This document shows positions 19,508-28,329 of a stretch of 55,321 nucleotides of DNA, piece after piece. The first letter of the stretch is position 1. Each line of letters opens with the position of its first letter. Below the pieces are notes generated by a model. It was not told the origin of the DNA and made no database searches. It saw only the letters and a list, made by a program, of their open reading frames with translations. Source of the DNA: Sphingomonadales bacterium (GTDB lineage: Bacteria; Pseudomonadota; Alphaproteobacteria; Sphingomonadales; Sphingomonadaceae); assembly GCA_027486275.1 (NCBI GenBank), contig JAIXPM010000397.1, positions 1 through 55,321 on the forward strand, in the 5' to 3' direction. Made by a program: the position numbers and the translations under genes.

Positions 19508-20869
19508 TCACTTCATGGTTGAAGGCTCCTCCCATCCTCCGCCCAGGGTTCGGAACAGGAAGACTTGACGCTGCGCGAGCCGGCGAGCGGAGAGGGCCGC
19601 CTGGAGTTCGGTGTCGAACACGGTGCGGCGGGTATCGAGTGCAAGTAGCGGACTCGCATCGCCAATCGTTACGCGCGCATCGGCGCGGCGGGCAGCGGAG
19701 CGGGCGTCGTCCGTGGCGGCGGCCAGCGAACGGTAGGCGCGGCGTTCGGCATCCAGATCGGCCAGGGCGCTTTCAACTTCCCGCAAGGCTCGCAGCCAGG
19801 TGGCATCATATTGCGCCAATGCGCCATCCTGATTGGCCTTGGCCAGCGCGATGCGGGCCTTGATGCGAGCCGGATTGATGAACGACCAGCTGATCAGCGG
19901 GGTGATGAAGGCGTCGAGCGCGCCGGCGATGAGCCCGCCTGAGGCGCCGAGGCTGACCCGCGGGTACATCTCGGCCGTGGCGACCTTCACGCGGGCGCCG
20001 GCTGCGGCCAGCCGCCGTTCCGCCTCGCGAATGTCGGGCCGGCGCGCCAGCAGGCCGGCACCATCGCCCACAGGCAAGGCGGCGGTGATGGCAGGCGGGC
20101 GCTCGCACTGGAATTGACCGGCTTCGGCGGGGGACAGGCCTTCCAGATTGGCGAGCAGAAGGCGCGCACGCGCGGCATCGGCCTCGAACGCCGGCAGGCC
20201 TGCTTCCAGACGGCCCAACAACTGCCGGGCCTGTGCCAGTTCGAGGGGTGACACTTCGCCGGCCTGCACCTGACGCTGCACCGTCTCCACCGTCCGGCGC
20301 TGCATGTCGATCTGGCTGGCCGCCACGCGCCGCAGTTCGCCGGCCCAGCACAGATCGAGATACGCACCCACCGCATCAGCCACCACAGCCAGCCGCACGC
20401 CATCGCGGGCCGCCACGGCGGCCTCGGCGTCGGCACTGGCGGCGGAGGACTGGTTGCGCAGCCGGCCGAACAGATCGACTTCCCAACTTACCTCTGCACC
20501 CAGTTCGAAACTGGATTTGGGCACGCCGAGGGTGCTGGGCTGGTTCACCCCGCGCGTGGTCGGGCTGGCCCCGCTTTCCAGTGTCACGTCCGGCGTGCGG
20601 GCGGCGCCGGCCGCCCGCGCATTGGCGCGGGCGGCCTCCAGAGTGGCCAGCGAGACGCGCAAATCGCGATTGGCCGCTAGCGCGCGCTCCACATGCGCGT
20701 TCAGCGTCTCGTCCCCATAAAGCCGCCACCATGCTGTCTCCAAAGGGGCTGCATCCGGCGCACCGATGAAGGCACCGGTGGCGGCGAGTGGCGGCGGCGG
20801 CGCGGCGTTTGGCGGCGGTTTGGCCACGCAGCCGGCCAGCAGTACGGCGATCAGCATAGCACGCTTCAT
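19508..20869 (-). CDS. Outer-membrane factor of RND efflux system (TolC/CusC/NodT type)
   Basis: The 453-residue lipoprotein forms the outer-membrane channel of a tripartite efflux pump. It starts with a lipoprotein signal (MKRAMLIAVLLAGC, lipobox LLAGC) and contains two outer-membrane-efflux repeats of long helical hairpins, with the typical GAEVSWEVDLFGRLRN and LLARRPDIREAERRL family signatures. The ATG at 20869 overlaps the RND gene's stop as ATGA, making it the last gene of the MFP-RND-OMF operon. A much longer open frame through 21685 is in the same phase but runs inside the RND gene and is not used. Long open frames on the plus strand are shadows of the high GC content. Confidence 0.92.
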   Translation of the reverse strand: MKRAMLIAVLLAGCVAKPPPNAAPPPPLAATGAFIGAPDAAPLETAWWRLYGDETLNAHVERALAANRDLRVSLATLEAARANARAAGAARTPDVTLESGASPTTRGVNQPSTLGVPKSSFELGAEVSWEVDLFGRLRNQSSAASADAEAAVAARDGVRLAVVADAVGAYLDLCWAGELRRVAASQIDMQRRTVETVQRQVQAGEVSPLELAQARQLLGRLEAGLPAFEADAARARLLLANLEGLSPAEAGQFQCERPPAITAALPVGDGAGLLARRPDIREAERRLAAAGARVKVATAEMYPRVSLGASGGLIAGALDAFITPLISWSFINPARIKARIALAKANQDGALAQYDATWLRALREVESALADLDAERRAYRSLAAATDDARSAARRADARVTIGDASPLLALDTRRTVFDTELQAALSARRLAQRQVFLFRTLGGGWEEPSTMK

Positions 20870-23800
20870 GGCCGCGCCTCCTGGCCGAAGCGGAGATAGA
20901 GAGCGGGCATCCACAAGAGGTTGAGCATGGTGGAGCTGAACAGCCCGCCCAGGATCACCAGCGCCATCGGATATTCGATTTCGTGGCCCGGCACATTGCC
21001 GCGCACCACCAGCGGCAGCAGCGCCAGCGCCGCGGTGCCCGCCGTCATCAGGATCGGCACCAAGCGTTCGGCAGCGCCGCGCTGCACCAGCCCCAGACCA
21101 AAGGCTTCGCCCTCTTCCCGTTCCAGATGGCGAAAATGGCTGAGCAACATGATGCCGTTGCGCGCCGAGATGCCGAGCACGGTTACAAAGCCGACCAGCG
21201 CCCCCATCGACAGCACGCCGCCGCCGAGCGCCGCTGCCGCGACGCCTCCGACCAGCGCGAACGGCAGGCTGAGCGCGACCAGCCCGACAATGCGGCCCGA
21301 GCGGAATTCCAGCCAGACCAGGAACAGGATGCCGACCAGGCAGGCCAGCGAGAGCAGGCCAAGCTGCTGCCGCGATTCCTTCAGCGCCTGCCATTCGCCG
21401 AGGAACTGCGGATAATAGCCGGCGGGCATGGCCATCGCCTTCACCTTGCCCTCCACCGCCTGCGCCACGCTGGCCAGATCGGCGCCATCGGCGATGTTCA
21501 TGGTCACATCGATGCGGCGGGAACCGGCCTCGCGCTTGATCTCGTTTGCAGCCGGCACCACCGCCACGCCCGCCAGATCGCCGAGCCGCAGCGCCGATCC
21601 GGCCTGGCCGGGCGCGGGGGACGGCCCCGGCACCATCAGCCGCCGGAGCGCGCCAAGATCGCTGCGCGCCTCCGGCACGGCCCACACCGCCACCTCGAAG
21701 CTCTTCTGGTCGCGATAGATTTCGCCCACCCGCGTGCCGCCGATCAGCGTCGCCGCAGTGCGCCGCACATCGCCGGCGGTCACCCCGGCCAGCGCCAGCG
21801 CCTCGGGGCGCGGGGCGATCTGGATCTGCGGGATCAGGCTCTGCTGTTCGACCTTCAGATCCTTGATGCCGTCGGTGCCGTCCAGCCCGGCGCGCACCTG
21901 TTCGGCCAGGCTGCGCAGCTGCGCCAGATCCGGCCCATAAAGCCGCACCACGACCGTTGCGCCCGCCCCGGTGAGCACTTCCTTGATGCGTTCCCGCAAA
22001 TAGGTGAGCACGTCGCGTTGCAGGCCAGGATAGCCAGCAATGGCGGCCTCAACGCGTTTCACCGTGGCATCATAATCGGCCGATTCATCCAGGCTGATCC
22101 ACAGCTCGGTGAAATTGGGGCCATAGACTTCGTCGCCCTGCTCGGCCCGGCCGATGTGCGAGCCAAAATTGCGTACGCCGGGAATCCCGGTGAGTTCCTT
22201 CGAAGCGCGGATGGTGATGCGGTCCATCGCCTCGATGCCGATGCCGGGCTTCTCGACGAAGTGCATCAGGAAATCAGTTTCGCGGAAGTCCGGCAGGAAT
22301 TGCTGGCGCAGCAAGCCGATGCCGGCGACGGACAACAAGATACCGCCGGCCACCGTGGCGATGGCGATGCCGCCGCGCGGTGCAAGCCCTTCAAGCAGGC
22401 GGGTATAGCGGCGTCGCAGGCCCAGCACCCAGCGCGGCTCGGCCTGTTCCGCCGCGCCCGGCAACAGCAACAAGCACATCGCCGGAGTGACCGTGAGCGC
22501 CACCAGTAGCGACGCGCCAATGGCGGCGATATAGGCGGTGGCCAGCGGCCGGAAGAAGCTGCCCGACACGCCGCCCAGGAAGAACACCGGCAGGAACACC
22601 AGCATGACAATGGCGCTGGCGAACACCACGGCGCTGCGCACCTCCAGGCTGGCGGCCAGCACGACGGCAAGTGGCGAGCGCGGGTTGGAGCTGCCGGCCT
22701 CCAGCCGCAGCCGCCGGCCGATATTCTCCACATCGATGATGGCATCATCGACGATTTCGCCCAGCGCGATGACCAGGCCAGCGATCACCATGGTGTTCAT
22801 GCCAGCACCAAAGGCCGTCAGCACCAGCACGGCACCCACCAGCGAAAGTGGGATCGCCGTCATGCTGATGAGCGCGGTGCGCCAGTTGCGCGTGAATAGG
22901 ATCAGCACGGCTGCCACCAGCGCAATGCCGATCCACATCGCCTCAGCGAGATTGGCCAGCGCGCGCTCGATGAAGGTGGCGGGCCGGAAGATGCTGCCAT
23001 CGACGTTCAGGCCCTTGAGGCCTGGCTTCAGTTCGGCCAGCGCCTTGTCAACGCCGCGCGTCACCTCCAGCGTGTTGGCGCCCAGCTGCTTTTCGACGAT
23101 CAGCAACAGGCCGGGGCGGCCATTGATGATGGCGTTGCCGATCGGCTGAGCATAGCCCTCGGTCACCTGCGCGACGTCGCCAATCCGCACCGGCGCGCCG
23201 CCCACGCTGCGAATGACGGCGCTGGCCAGATCGACGCTGGACTTGACACCCACCACCTGCCGCACCGCCAGCCGCTGATTGGGACTGTCCACAAAACCAC
23301 CGCCGGCGATCACCACGGCATCGCCCGCCGCGCGCTGCACGTCGGCCACGGTCACGCCGGCCGCCGCCAGCCGCACCGGATCGACCAGCACCTGCAACTG
23401 CCGATCACGCGCGCCCCACATGGCCACGTTGGCCACGCCCGGCACCGCCATGAGGCGCGGCCGGATCGTCCAGCGTGCCATTTCGGTCATGGTCATCTGG
23501 TCGAGTGTGTCACTCCACAGGCCGATCTTCATCGCCCGACTGGTGGCCGACAATGGCGCCAGCATCACTGGCGGCCGCACCGCCGCCGGCAGCCGCGGCG
23601 TGATCGTCGCCAGCCGTTCCTGTACCATCTGGCGGGTACGCATGGGATCGGCGGCGCGGTCCATCACCAGCACCACCGATGAAAGCCCCAGCACCGATTT
23701 TGATCGCAACGTGGCCAGCCCCGGCACGCCGTTCACGGCCGTTTCGATCGGCACTGTCACCAGGGCTTCCACATCCTCGGTGGCCAGCCCTGGCGCTTCA

Positions 23801-23952
23801 GTCTGCACCTCGACGATGGGCGGCGCGAACTCGGGGAACACGTCGAACTTGGCGTTCAATGCCGCGCGCACGCCGAAAATGGTCAGCACCAGTGCCAGCG
23901 CCAGCACCAGCGCCCGCTGGCGCAACGACGAACCGATCAGCGCGGCCAGCAT
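20866..23952 (-). CDS. RND efflux permease, HME (CusA/CzcA) type
   Basis: The 1028-residue inner-membrane pump exports its substrate by proton antiport. Family features are a short cytoplasmic start then TM1, two large periplasmic loops, about twelve membrane helices, and the heavy-metal-type TM4 relay GEIVDDAIIDVENIG. DVFPEFAPP and EAPGLATEDVEALVT near the N-terminus are characteristic of CusA/CzcA-like pumps. I do not see the paired methionines of true copper/silver pumps clearly enough to name the metal. The ATG at 23952 overlaps the MFP stop as TGATG, so an ORF start one codon earlier (GTG) is not favoured. Expression is probably controlled by the divergent two-component system. Confidence 0.93.
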   Translation of the reverse strand: MLAALIGSSLRQRALVLALALVLTIFGVRAALNAKFDVFPEFAPPIVEVQTEAPGLATEDVEALVTVPIETAVNGVPGLATLRSKSVLGLSSVVLVMDRAADPMRTRQMVQERLATITPRLPAAVRPPVMLAPLSATSRAMKIGLWSDTLDQMTMTEMARWTIRPRLMAVPGVANVAMWGARDRQLQVLVDPVRLAAAGVTVADVQRAAGDAVVIAGGGFVDSPNQRLAVRQVVGVKSSVDLASAVIRSVGGAPVRIGDVAQVTEGYAQPIGNAIINGRPGLLLIVEKQLGANTLEVTRGVDKALAELKPGLKGLNVDGSIFRPATFIERALANLAEAMWIGIALVAAVLILFTRNWRTALISMTAIPLSLVGAVLVLTAFGAGMNTMVIAGLVIALGEIVDDAIIDVENIGRRLRLEAGSSNPRSPLAVVLAASLEVRSAVVFASAIVMLVFLPVFFLGGVSGSFFRPLATAYIAAIGASLLVALTVTPAMCLLLLPGAAEQAEPRWVLGLRRRYTRLLEGLAPRGGIAIATVAGGILLSVAGIGLLRQQFLPDFRETDFLMHFVEKPGIGIEAMDRITIRASKELTGIPGVRNFGSHIGRAEQGDEVYGPNFTELWISLDESADYDATVKRVEAAIAGYPGLQRDVLTYLRERIKEVLTGAGATVVVRLYGPDLAQLRSLAEQVRAGLDGTDGIKDLKVEQQSLIPQIQIAPRPEALALAGVTAGDVRRTAATLIGGTRVGEIYRDQKSFEVAVWAVPEARSDLGALRRLMVPGPSPAPGQAGSALRLGDLAGVAVVPAANEIKREAGSRRIDVTMNIADGADLASVAQAVEGKVKAMAMPAGYYPQFLGEWQALKESRQQLGLLSLACLVGILFLVWLEFRSGRIVGLVALSLPFALVGGVAAAALGGGVLSMGALVGFVTVLGISARNGIMLLSHFRHLEREEGEAFGLGLVQRGAAERLVPILMTAGTAALALLPLVVRGNVPGHEIEYPMALVILGGLFSSTMLNLLWMPALYLRFGQEARP

Positions 23953-24947
23953 CACTTGGTGCCGAATTCGGTGCCGAACAGTTCGGCGGCACCGGCGGTT
24001 ACGACCTTCGCACCGGCCTCCAACCCACGCGCCAGCACGGCCCGTCCACCCGTGATGCGGGCCACCTCCACGCGGCGCCGTTCATAGGTGCGGGCGGCCG
24101 TTTCCACATAAACCCATTCGCCGCCGTTAATATCGGTGAGGATCGCCGACGCCGGCACGTCCAGCGCCGTCGCAGCCGCAACCTCGTTTCGATCAGCCAG
24201 ATCAACCAGCACCCGTTCGCCAACCCTGAAATTCGCGCGCCCTGCTGGCGCATAGTAAAGGTCGACACTGGCGGCCCCCGGTGTCGCGGTGGCCGGACCG
24301 CGCACTGGTCTCGCCATGATGCTGGCCGCGCCGCCAACCGGCCGGATCGACACAGCCGCCGTGCGATTGATGCGCGCCAGATCGGCTGCCGGCACGAACG
24401 CGCGCACCCAGAGCGCGCCGCCTTCAGCGAGATCGGCAACGGCCACGCCCAGCGCTTGCCGCTGCGCGATAGCGGCGGCCAGCGCGGCCCTGGCAGCAGC
24501 CACCTGCTGCGTGGCCTCATCCCGCGCGCGGATGCTGCCGGCCTCGGCGTCGACCAGGCTGCTGGCGCGCCTCAGATTGGCTTCGGCCAGTTTCAGATCG
24601 GCGCTGCTGCGGGCCACTTCGGCTTCGCGCTGCGCCTGGCTGCCGGCAAGTCCCGCCAGATCGGCACCGGCCGCCACCGGCAGGCCGCCTGCGCGCGGCG
24701 CAGCGACGATCTCGCCCGGCACAGTGCGCGACAGGGCAGGCCCATTCGCCTTGCCCACCACCTGCGTTGCCATCCCCAGCCGCTGCACGGCTTCGGGCGT
24801 GACTGTCAGCCGCATCAGCTCGGTTTCGTGGCCGACGGCCTCCACCTTGGCCGGCGACGGCGGCTTGTCAGCCGGCTTCGGCCCGCAGGCGGCAAGGCCA
24901 AGAGCAAACATCAAGGCGACGCGGGAAGGACAGAATGGAACCGGCAT
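23952..24947 (-). CDS. RND periplasmic adaptor (membrane fusion) lipoprotein
   Basis: The 331-residue protein links the RND pump to the outer-membrane channel. It has a lipoprotein signal ending in LGLAAC, a helical-hairpin region rich in Ala/Arg (about residues 105-170), and beta-barrel and membrane-proximal domains (VGERVLVDLADRNEV, VPASAILTDINGGEWVYVE). It lacks the usual full-length lipoyl half-motif and is shorter than CusB/CzcB, which average about 400 residues. The ATG at 24947 is chosen over a GTG at 24953 because GGGGG lies 5 bases upstream. It is the first gene of the efflux operon and diverges from the response regulator across 78 bases. Confidence 0.88.
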   Translation of the reverse strand: MPVPFCPSRVALMFALGLAACGPKPADKPPSPAKVEAVGHETELMRLTVTPEAVQRLGMATQVVGKANGPALSRTVPGEIVAAPRAGGLPVAAGADLAGLAGSQAQREAEVARSSADLKLAEANLRRASSLVDAEAGSIRARDEATQQVAAARAALAAAIAQRQALGVAVADLAEGGALWVRAFVPAADLARINRTAAVSIRPVGGAASIMARPVRGPATATPGAASVDLYYAPAGRANFRVGERVLVDLADRNEVAAATALDVPASAILTDINGGEWVYVETAARTYERRRVEVARITGGRAVLARGLEAGAKVVTAGAAELFGTEFGTK

Positions 24948-24967
24948 GCCCACCCCCTAGCAGCCTT

Positions 24968-24986
24968 GACTGACGACAGACTGACG
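24968..24986. promoter_or_regulatory. Tandem GACTGACG repeat, candidate response-regulator box
   Basis: GACTGACG occurs at 24968-24975 and again at 24979-24986, an 11-bp period. Head-to-tail half-sites at 10-11 bp are how dimers of OmpR/PhoB-type regulators bind DNA. It lies in the 78-base gap between the divergent efflux operon and its probable regulator, so it could serve both promoters. Confidence 0.55.
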
Positions 24987-25025
24987 GGCTGGGCGCTGGG
25001 CCAGCCGGCTGCTATTCCGTTCGTC

Positions 25026-25697
25026 ATGCACATCCTGCTGGTCGAGGACGAAACGGATCTGCGCGTGCTGGCTGCATCCGGCCTGCAGCGGCGTGGCTTT
25101 GCCGTTGATGCCGTTGCCACGCTGGCCGCTGCACGCGATTGCCTTGGGGTGGCACGCTTCGATGCCGCCATCGTCGATCGCCGCCTGCCCGATGGCGAAG
25201 GCCTCAGCTTGCTGTCGACGCTGGCGCGCCATGGCGTTCCCGCGCTTGTGGCGACGGCCTATGGCGATGTCGAGGATCGTATCGCAGGGCTTGACGCTGG
25301 TGCCGATGATTATGTCGTGAAGCCCTATGATCTGGATGAGCTGGCCGCCCGGCTGCGGGCCCTGCTGCGCCGCCCCGGCCAACGCCAGCCGCCCGTGCTG
25401 TCCCACGGCGTGTTGCGGGTCGATACCGGCGCAGGGCAGGCCTGGCTGGCGGAAGTGCCGCTCGATCTGGGCCGCCGCGAGTTCGCCCTGCTCCGCCTGC
25501 TGGTGGAGGCCATGCCCGGTGTTGTCATTCGCGATGTCGTGCAGGACAGGCTCTACACCCTCGACGAAGCCGTCAGCCCCAATGCGCTTGAAGCCATTGT
25601 CTCACGGCTACGCAAACGGTTGGCGCCCGGCGGATTCCTGATCGAGAACCGGCGCGGCATCGGCTGGCGGATGGTGATGGCAGGAGCGAACGCGTGA
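25026..25697 (+). CDS. OmpR-family response regulator of efflux operon
   Basis: The 223-residue regulator has a receiver domain with the acidic pocket E7/D8, phospho-acceptor D51, switch T77 and K99, and a C-terminal OmpR/PhoB winged-helix (about residues 130-220, with LGRREFALLRLL and a final RGIGWRM). It diverges from the efflux operon and is followed directly by its sensor kinase (GTGA overlap). No clear Shine-Dalgarno precedes the ATG at 25026; an upstream open frame in phase runs through the adaptor gene and is a shadow. It probably activates the pump operon through the tandem GACTGACG site. Confidence 0.92.
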   Translation: MHILLVEDETDLRVLAASGLQRRGFAVDAVATLAAARDCLGVARFDAAIVDRRLPDGEGLSLLSTLARHGVPALVATAYGDVEDRIAGLDAGADDYVVKPYDLDELAARLRALLRRPGQRQPPVLSHGVLRVDTGAGQAWLAEVPLDLGRREFALLRLLVEAMPGVVIRDVVQDRLYTLDEAVSPNALEAIVSRLRKRLAPGGFLIENRRGIGWRMVMAGANA

Positions 25698-26701
25698 GCT
25701 CGCTGCGCCGCCGTATCGGACTGTCAATCGGGGCCATCATATTGGTGGCTGCCATCGTCACCCTCGGGTTCGTAGCGATCGAGCTGAAGGAGATAGAGGC
25801 GGGCGACACGCTCGATCCAGCCCATGTCGAATATGCAGAACTGCTGCTGGTACTGCTACCGTTCGCCGTGATTGCACCGCTGGCCGGGGTGCTGGTGGCG
25901 GGCTGGAGCCTGCGACCGCTGTCAACCACGGTTCAGCAATTGCAGCACATTGGGCCTGACCAGCCTGACATGCGGATTGATCCCACCGAGCTGCCAGAAG
26001 AGGTCCGGCCCTTCGTGATGGCCACCAACCAGGCGCTTGACCGGCTTGCCGACGCATATTTGAACGAACGCCGTCTCGCCGCCGACGCTGCTCACGCGCT
26101 GCGCACGCCGCTCGCGACAGCCCGATTGCGCCTCGACCAGGCCAGCGCCGGCAGCCCGGTGGACATCGCGGGCTTGTCGGCGGACCTTGACCGGATGCAG
26201 CGTTCGATCAGCCAGTTGCTGGCCATGGCCCGGCTGGATGGGACACGCCCGGCACAGGCCGACACGCGGGTGATCGATGCGGCCCGGCTGTGCCGCGAGA
26301 TTGCGGCAGAATTTCTGCCCCTGGCAGACCAGTTGAACCGAAACATCGTGGTTGAAGCGGAGCCATCGGCACCCGTTATGGCCCCCGATCTTGATGAGGC
26401 ATTGCGCAATCTGGTGAGCAACGCCCTGAATCACGGGCGTGGAGCCATCATCATCGCCCTCACCACCAATGAGCAAAGCGTGACCATCAGCGTCGCCGAC
26501 GAAGGCCCCGGCGTGTTCGAGGTTGAGCGTGAACGGATGCGCGAACGTTTTGCCAAAGGCGAAGAATCCAACGGCTCAGGGCTTGGGCTGGCGATAGCCG
26601 GCACAATTATCGCACGTGCTGGAGGCACGCTTGTTTGGCGCGAAAATGCGCGGTTAGTTCTGCAATTGCCGATCGCGATAAAGGCGAGCGGAAGCGATTG
26701 A
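25694..26701 (+). CDS. Sensor histidine kinase of efflux two-component system
   Basis: The 335-residue inner-membrane kinase has two membrane segments (about residues 9-29 and 49-72) around a very short periplasmic loop of roughly 20 residues. Then come a HAMP-like linker, the H-box DAAHALRTPLA with phospho-accepting H134, and an ATPase domain with N-box NLVSNALNH, G1 DEGPGV and G2 GSGLGLAI. The small sensor loop argues for sensing in or near the membrane, or for a metal bound by few residues. It starts with GTG at 25694, overlapping the regulator's stop as GTGA. The next gene converges on it after 233 bases, with no obvious terminator. Confidence 0.9.
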   Translation: MSSLRRRIGLSIGAIILVAAIVTLGFVAIELKEIEAGDTLDPAHVEYAELLLVLLPFAVIAPLAGVLVAGWSLRPLSTTVQQLQHIGPDQPDMRIDPTELPEEVRPFVMATNQALDRLADAYLNERRLAADAAHALRTPLATARLRLDQASAGSPVDIAGLSADLDRMQRSISQLLAMARLDGTRPAQADTRVIDAARLCREIAAEFLPLADQLNRNIVVEAEPSAPVMAPDLDEALRNLVSNALNHGRGAIIIALTTNEQSVTISVADEGPGVFEVERERMRERFAKGEESNGSGLGLAIAGTIIARAGGTLVWRENARLVLQLPIAIKASGSD

Positions 26702-26934
26702 ACGGCCAAAAGCCCACGGCAGCATTCCGTCAATCGAATTTGAGTGAGTTCGGCTGCTTTGGGGACGCGAAGCGAACGATTGCAGCCCTCGCCAACCGAG
26801 CCGCGGCTGCCATGTAAGTGTTCTATCGCCCGTCCCCTTGAAATCTCGGATGCCAAAATGCCCCGCCATCGGTGACTTAAGCACTTGATTGGCAGCCTTA
26901 AGATATAAATCACGCGCCTTCAGGACGGCCTGCA

Positions 26935-28218
26935 TCACTGAGAAAGAGGAAAACGCGGACTGTACCGCTCTTCGGGGGTCTTCCAGCTCCTAAAGAAGTC
27001 CAACGGATCCTGTGTTCCCAAGAAAGTCCTCGCCAGCGCCAAGCGCTGTATCACGAGGGCTTGCTCAATTTCCGGCAGATCAGAAGCGCTTGCTTCCACG
27101 CCGGCCAAGAAGCGCTCAATCTCGACCCGCTCGCCCCAGCGGGTGATGACGGCGCGAAGATCGGCCGTGCTCTGCTCGACCGATTCAGCGATCTTCCGAC
27201 GATCGTTTTCGCGCTCAATCCGGTCCATCTTTTGAAGCCATTCTTGGTGACGGATCTCCGCCTGACGTTCCGCCTCCGCCAGTTTGTCGACAAGATTTGC
27301 AGCTTCCGCTGTGATCGCTGCAACGATTGCGGAAAGCGACTTGCGAACGGAACTGCTGGCGCTGTCTTGCCACCGGGCGGACCAGTCCACACCGCCGTAG
27401 GGCGAATATGCAATGATCCTCAGCCTGCCGGATGGCATCGCCCGCGTGGTCGTGAACGTGTGGTCTTGGTAGCCGCGCTTTGGCGGGACGTATTCGCTAT
27501 CCCTGATGTACTTGCCGCGTACATAGCGCAGCGTCACAGTTTCGGACGTCTCGACGATCTGCAGGCCGATTGCGACCGTGCCGACATAGACAACCGTAGG
27601 CCGATCAGGAGACCAGAAGCCCGGATACGGGTACTCCCAATGGGCGCGAGGCTTACCAACAGGTTCGCGTTCTTCGACCTCCAATCGGCGGAGGCGCGCA
27701 TTGTATGGCGCTAGTGCGACGCGGTGGCCGGCCGCTTCGAGGGCGTTAAAGAGCTCATTGGCGAGATCGAGAGCGGCCTGAAGTGTTGGCTGGGCGGCCG
27801 TGATGTCGACCAGCATCTTCTTGTAGGGCTTGAGATAGCTGCCTTGCTCAACATCCCTACCGCTTTCAAAATGCTTGGCAACACCGACAATAAGCGGGTG
27901 AACACGGTCCCGGGGGACCACGACCTTAGGCTTGGGCGCTTTCCGCGACGGCGCCTTCGGCTTGGGCATTTTGATAGGCTCGCCGGTTTGGCTCCAGGTC
28001 AGCTGAATCCCGCCGCTAGGTTCTGGCAAAGCTGGTTGCGGCGGCGCCTTTCTCACTGCCAATTTGGCCCAATATCCACGCTCTGGCCGCGGAACATCGA
28101 GGTTCGTGCACACGCGCGCGAGGTAGCTCCCGGAAACCCCAAACCGCTCCGCGAGCTTTGACATCGGCTCGCTCCAAACCAGACGGTAAAGCTCTTCACG
28201 CGTGACCACTTCCAACAC
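26935..28218 (-). CDS. HTH-like protein of unknown function
   Basis: The 427-residue protein starts with a conserved block (TREELYRLVWSEPMSKLAER, then FGVSGSYLARVC, then VPRPERGYW). This has the shape of a helix-turn-helix that recognises DNA. A Pro/Lys-rich linker follows (about residues 85-105), and the long C-terminal part is alpha/beta then a coiled coil rich in Glu/Arg (about 300-380). I recognise the N-terminal block as a recurring hypothetical family seen in proteobacterial mobile regions but know no function for it. The start is GTG at 28218 (TTG 28215 and GTG 28209 are alternatives). It may mark the left border of the defence-rich region. Confidence 0.75.
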   Translation of the reverse strand: MLEVVTREELYRLVWSEPMSKLAERFGVSGSYLARVCTNLDVPRPERGYWAKLAVRKAPPQPALPEPSGGIQLTWSQTGEPIKMPKPKAPSRKAPKPKVVVPRDRVHPLIVGVAKHFESGRDVEQGSYLKPYKKMLVDITAAQPTLQAALDLANELFNALEAAGHRVALAPYNARLRRLEVEEREPVGKPRAHWEYPYPGFWSPDRPTVVYVGTVAIGLQIVETSETVTLRYVRGKYIRDSEYVPPKRGYQDHTFTTTRAMPSGRLRIIAYSPYGGVDWSARWQDSASSSVRKSLSAIVAAITAEAANLVDKLAEAERQAEIRHQEWLQKMDRIERENDRRKIAESVEQSTADLRAVITRWGERVEIERFLAGVEASASDLPEIEQALVIQRLALARTFLGTQDPLDFFRSWKTPEERYSPRFPLSQ

Positions 28219-28329
28219 CCTATCGAATTTGTTGCTGCGTCCCCTGCCCTGCCGGGCTTCCCTGACAGGATCTGCCTGAACCGTCAGCTCCAGGGTTTAG
28301 GGGATATCCCCGCATCGCATTCCGGTGCG

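Noticed and set aside
20983..25697. Very long open frames on the plus strand across the RND genes, and one continuing in frame into the response regulator
   Set aside because: They oppose well-supported efflux genes. The real regulator starts at the ATG at 25026 with its receiver-domain sequence.
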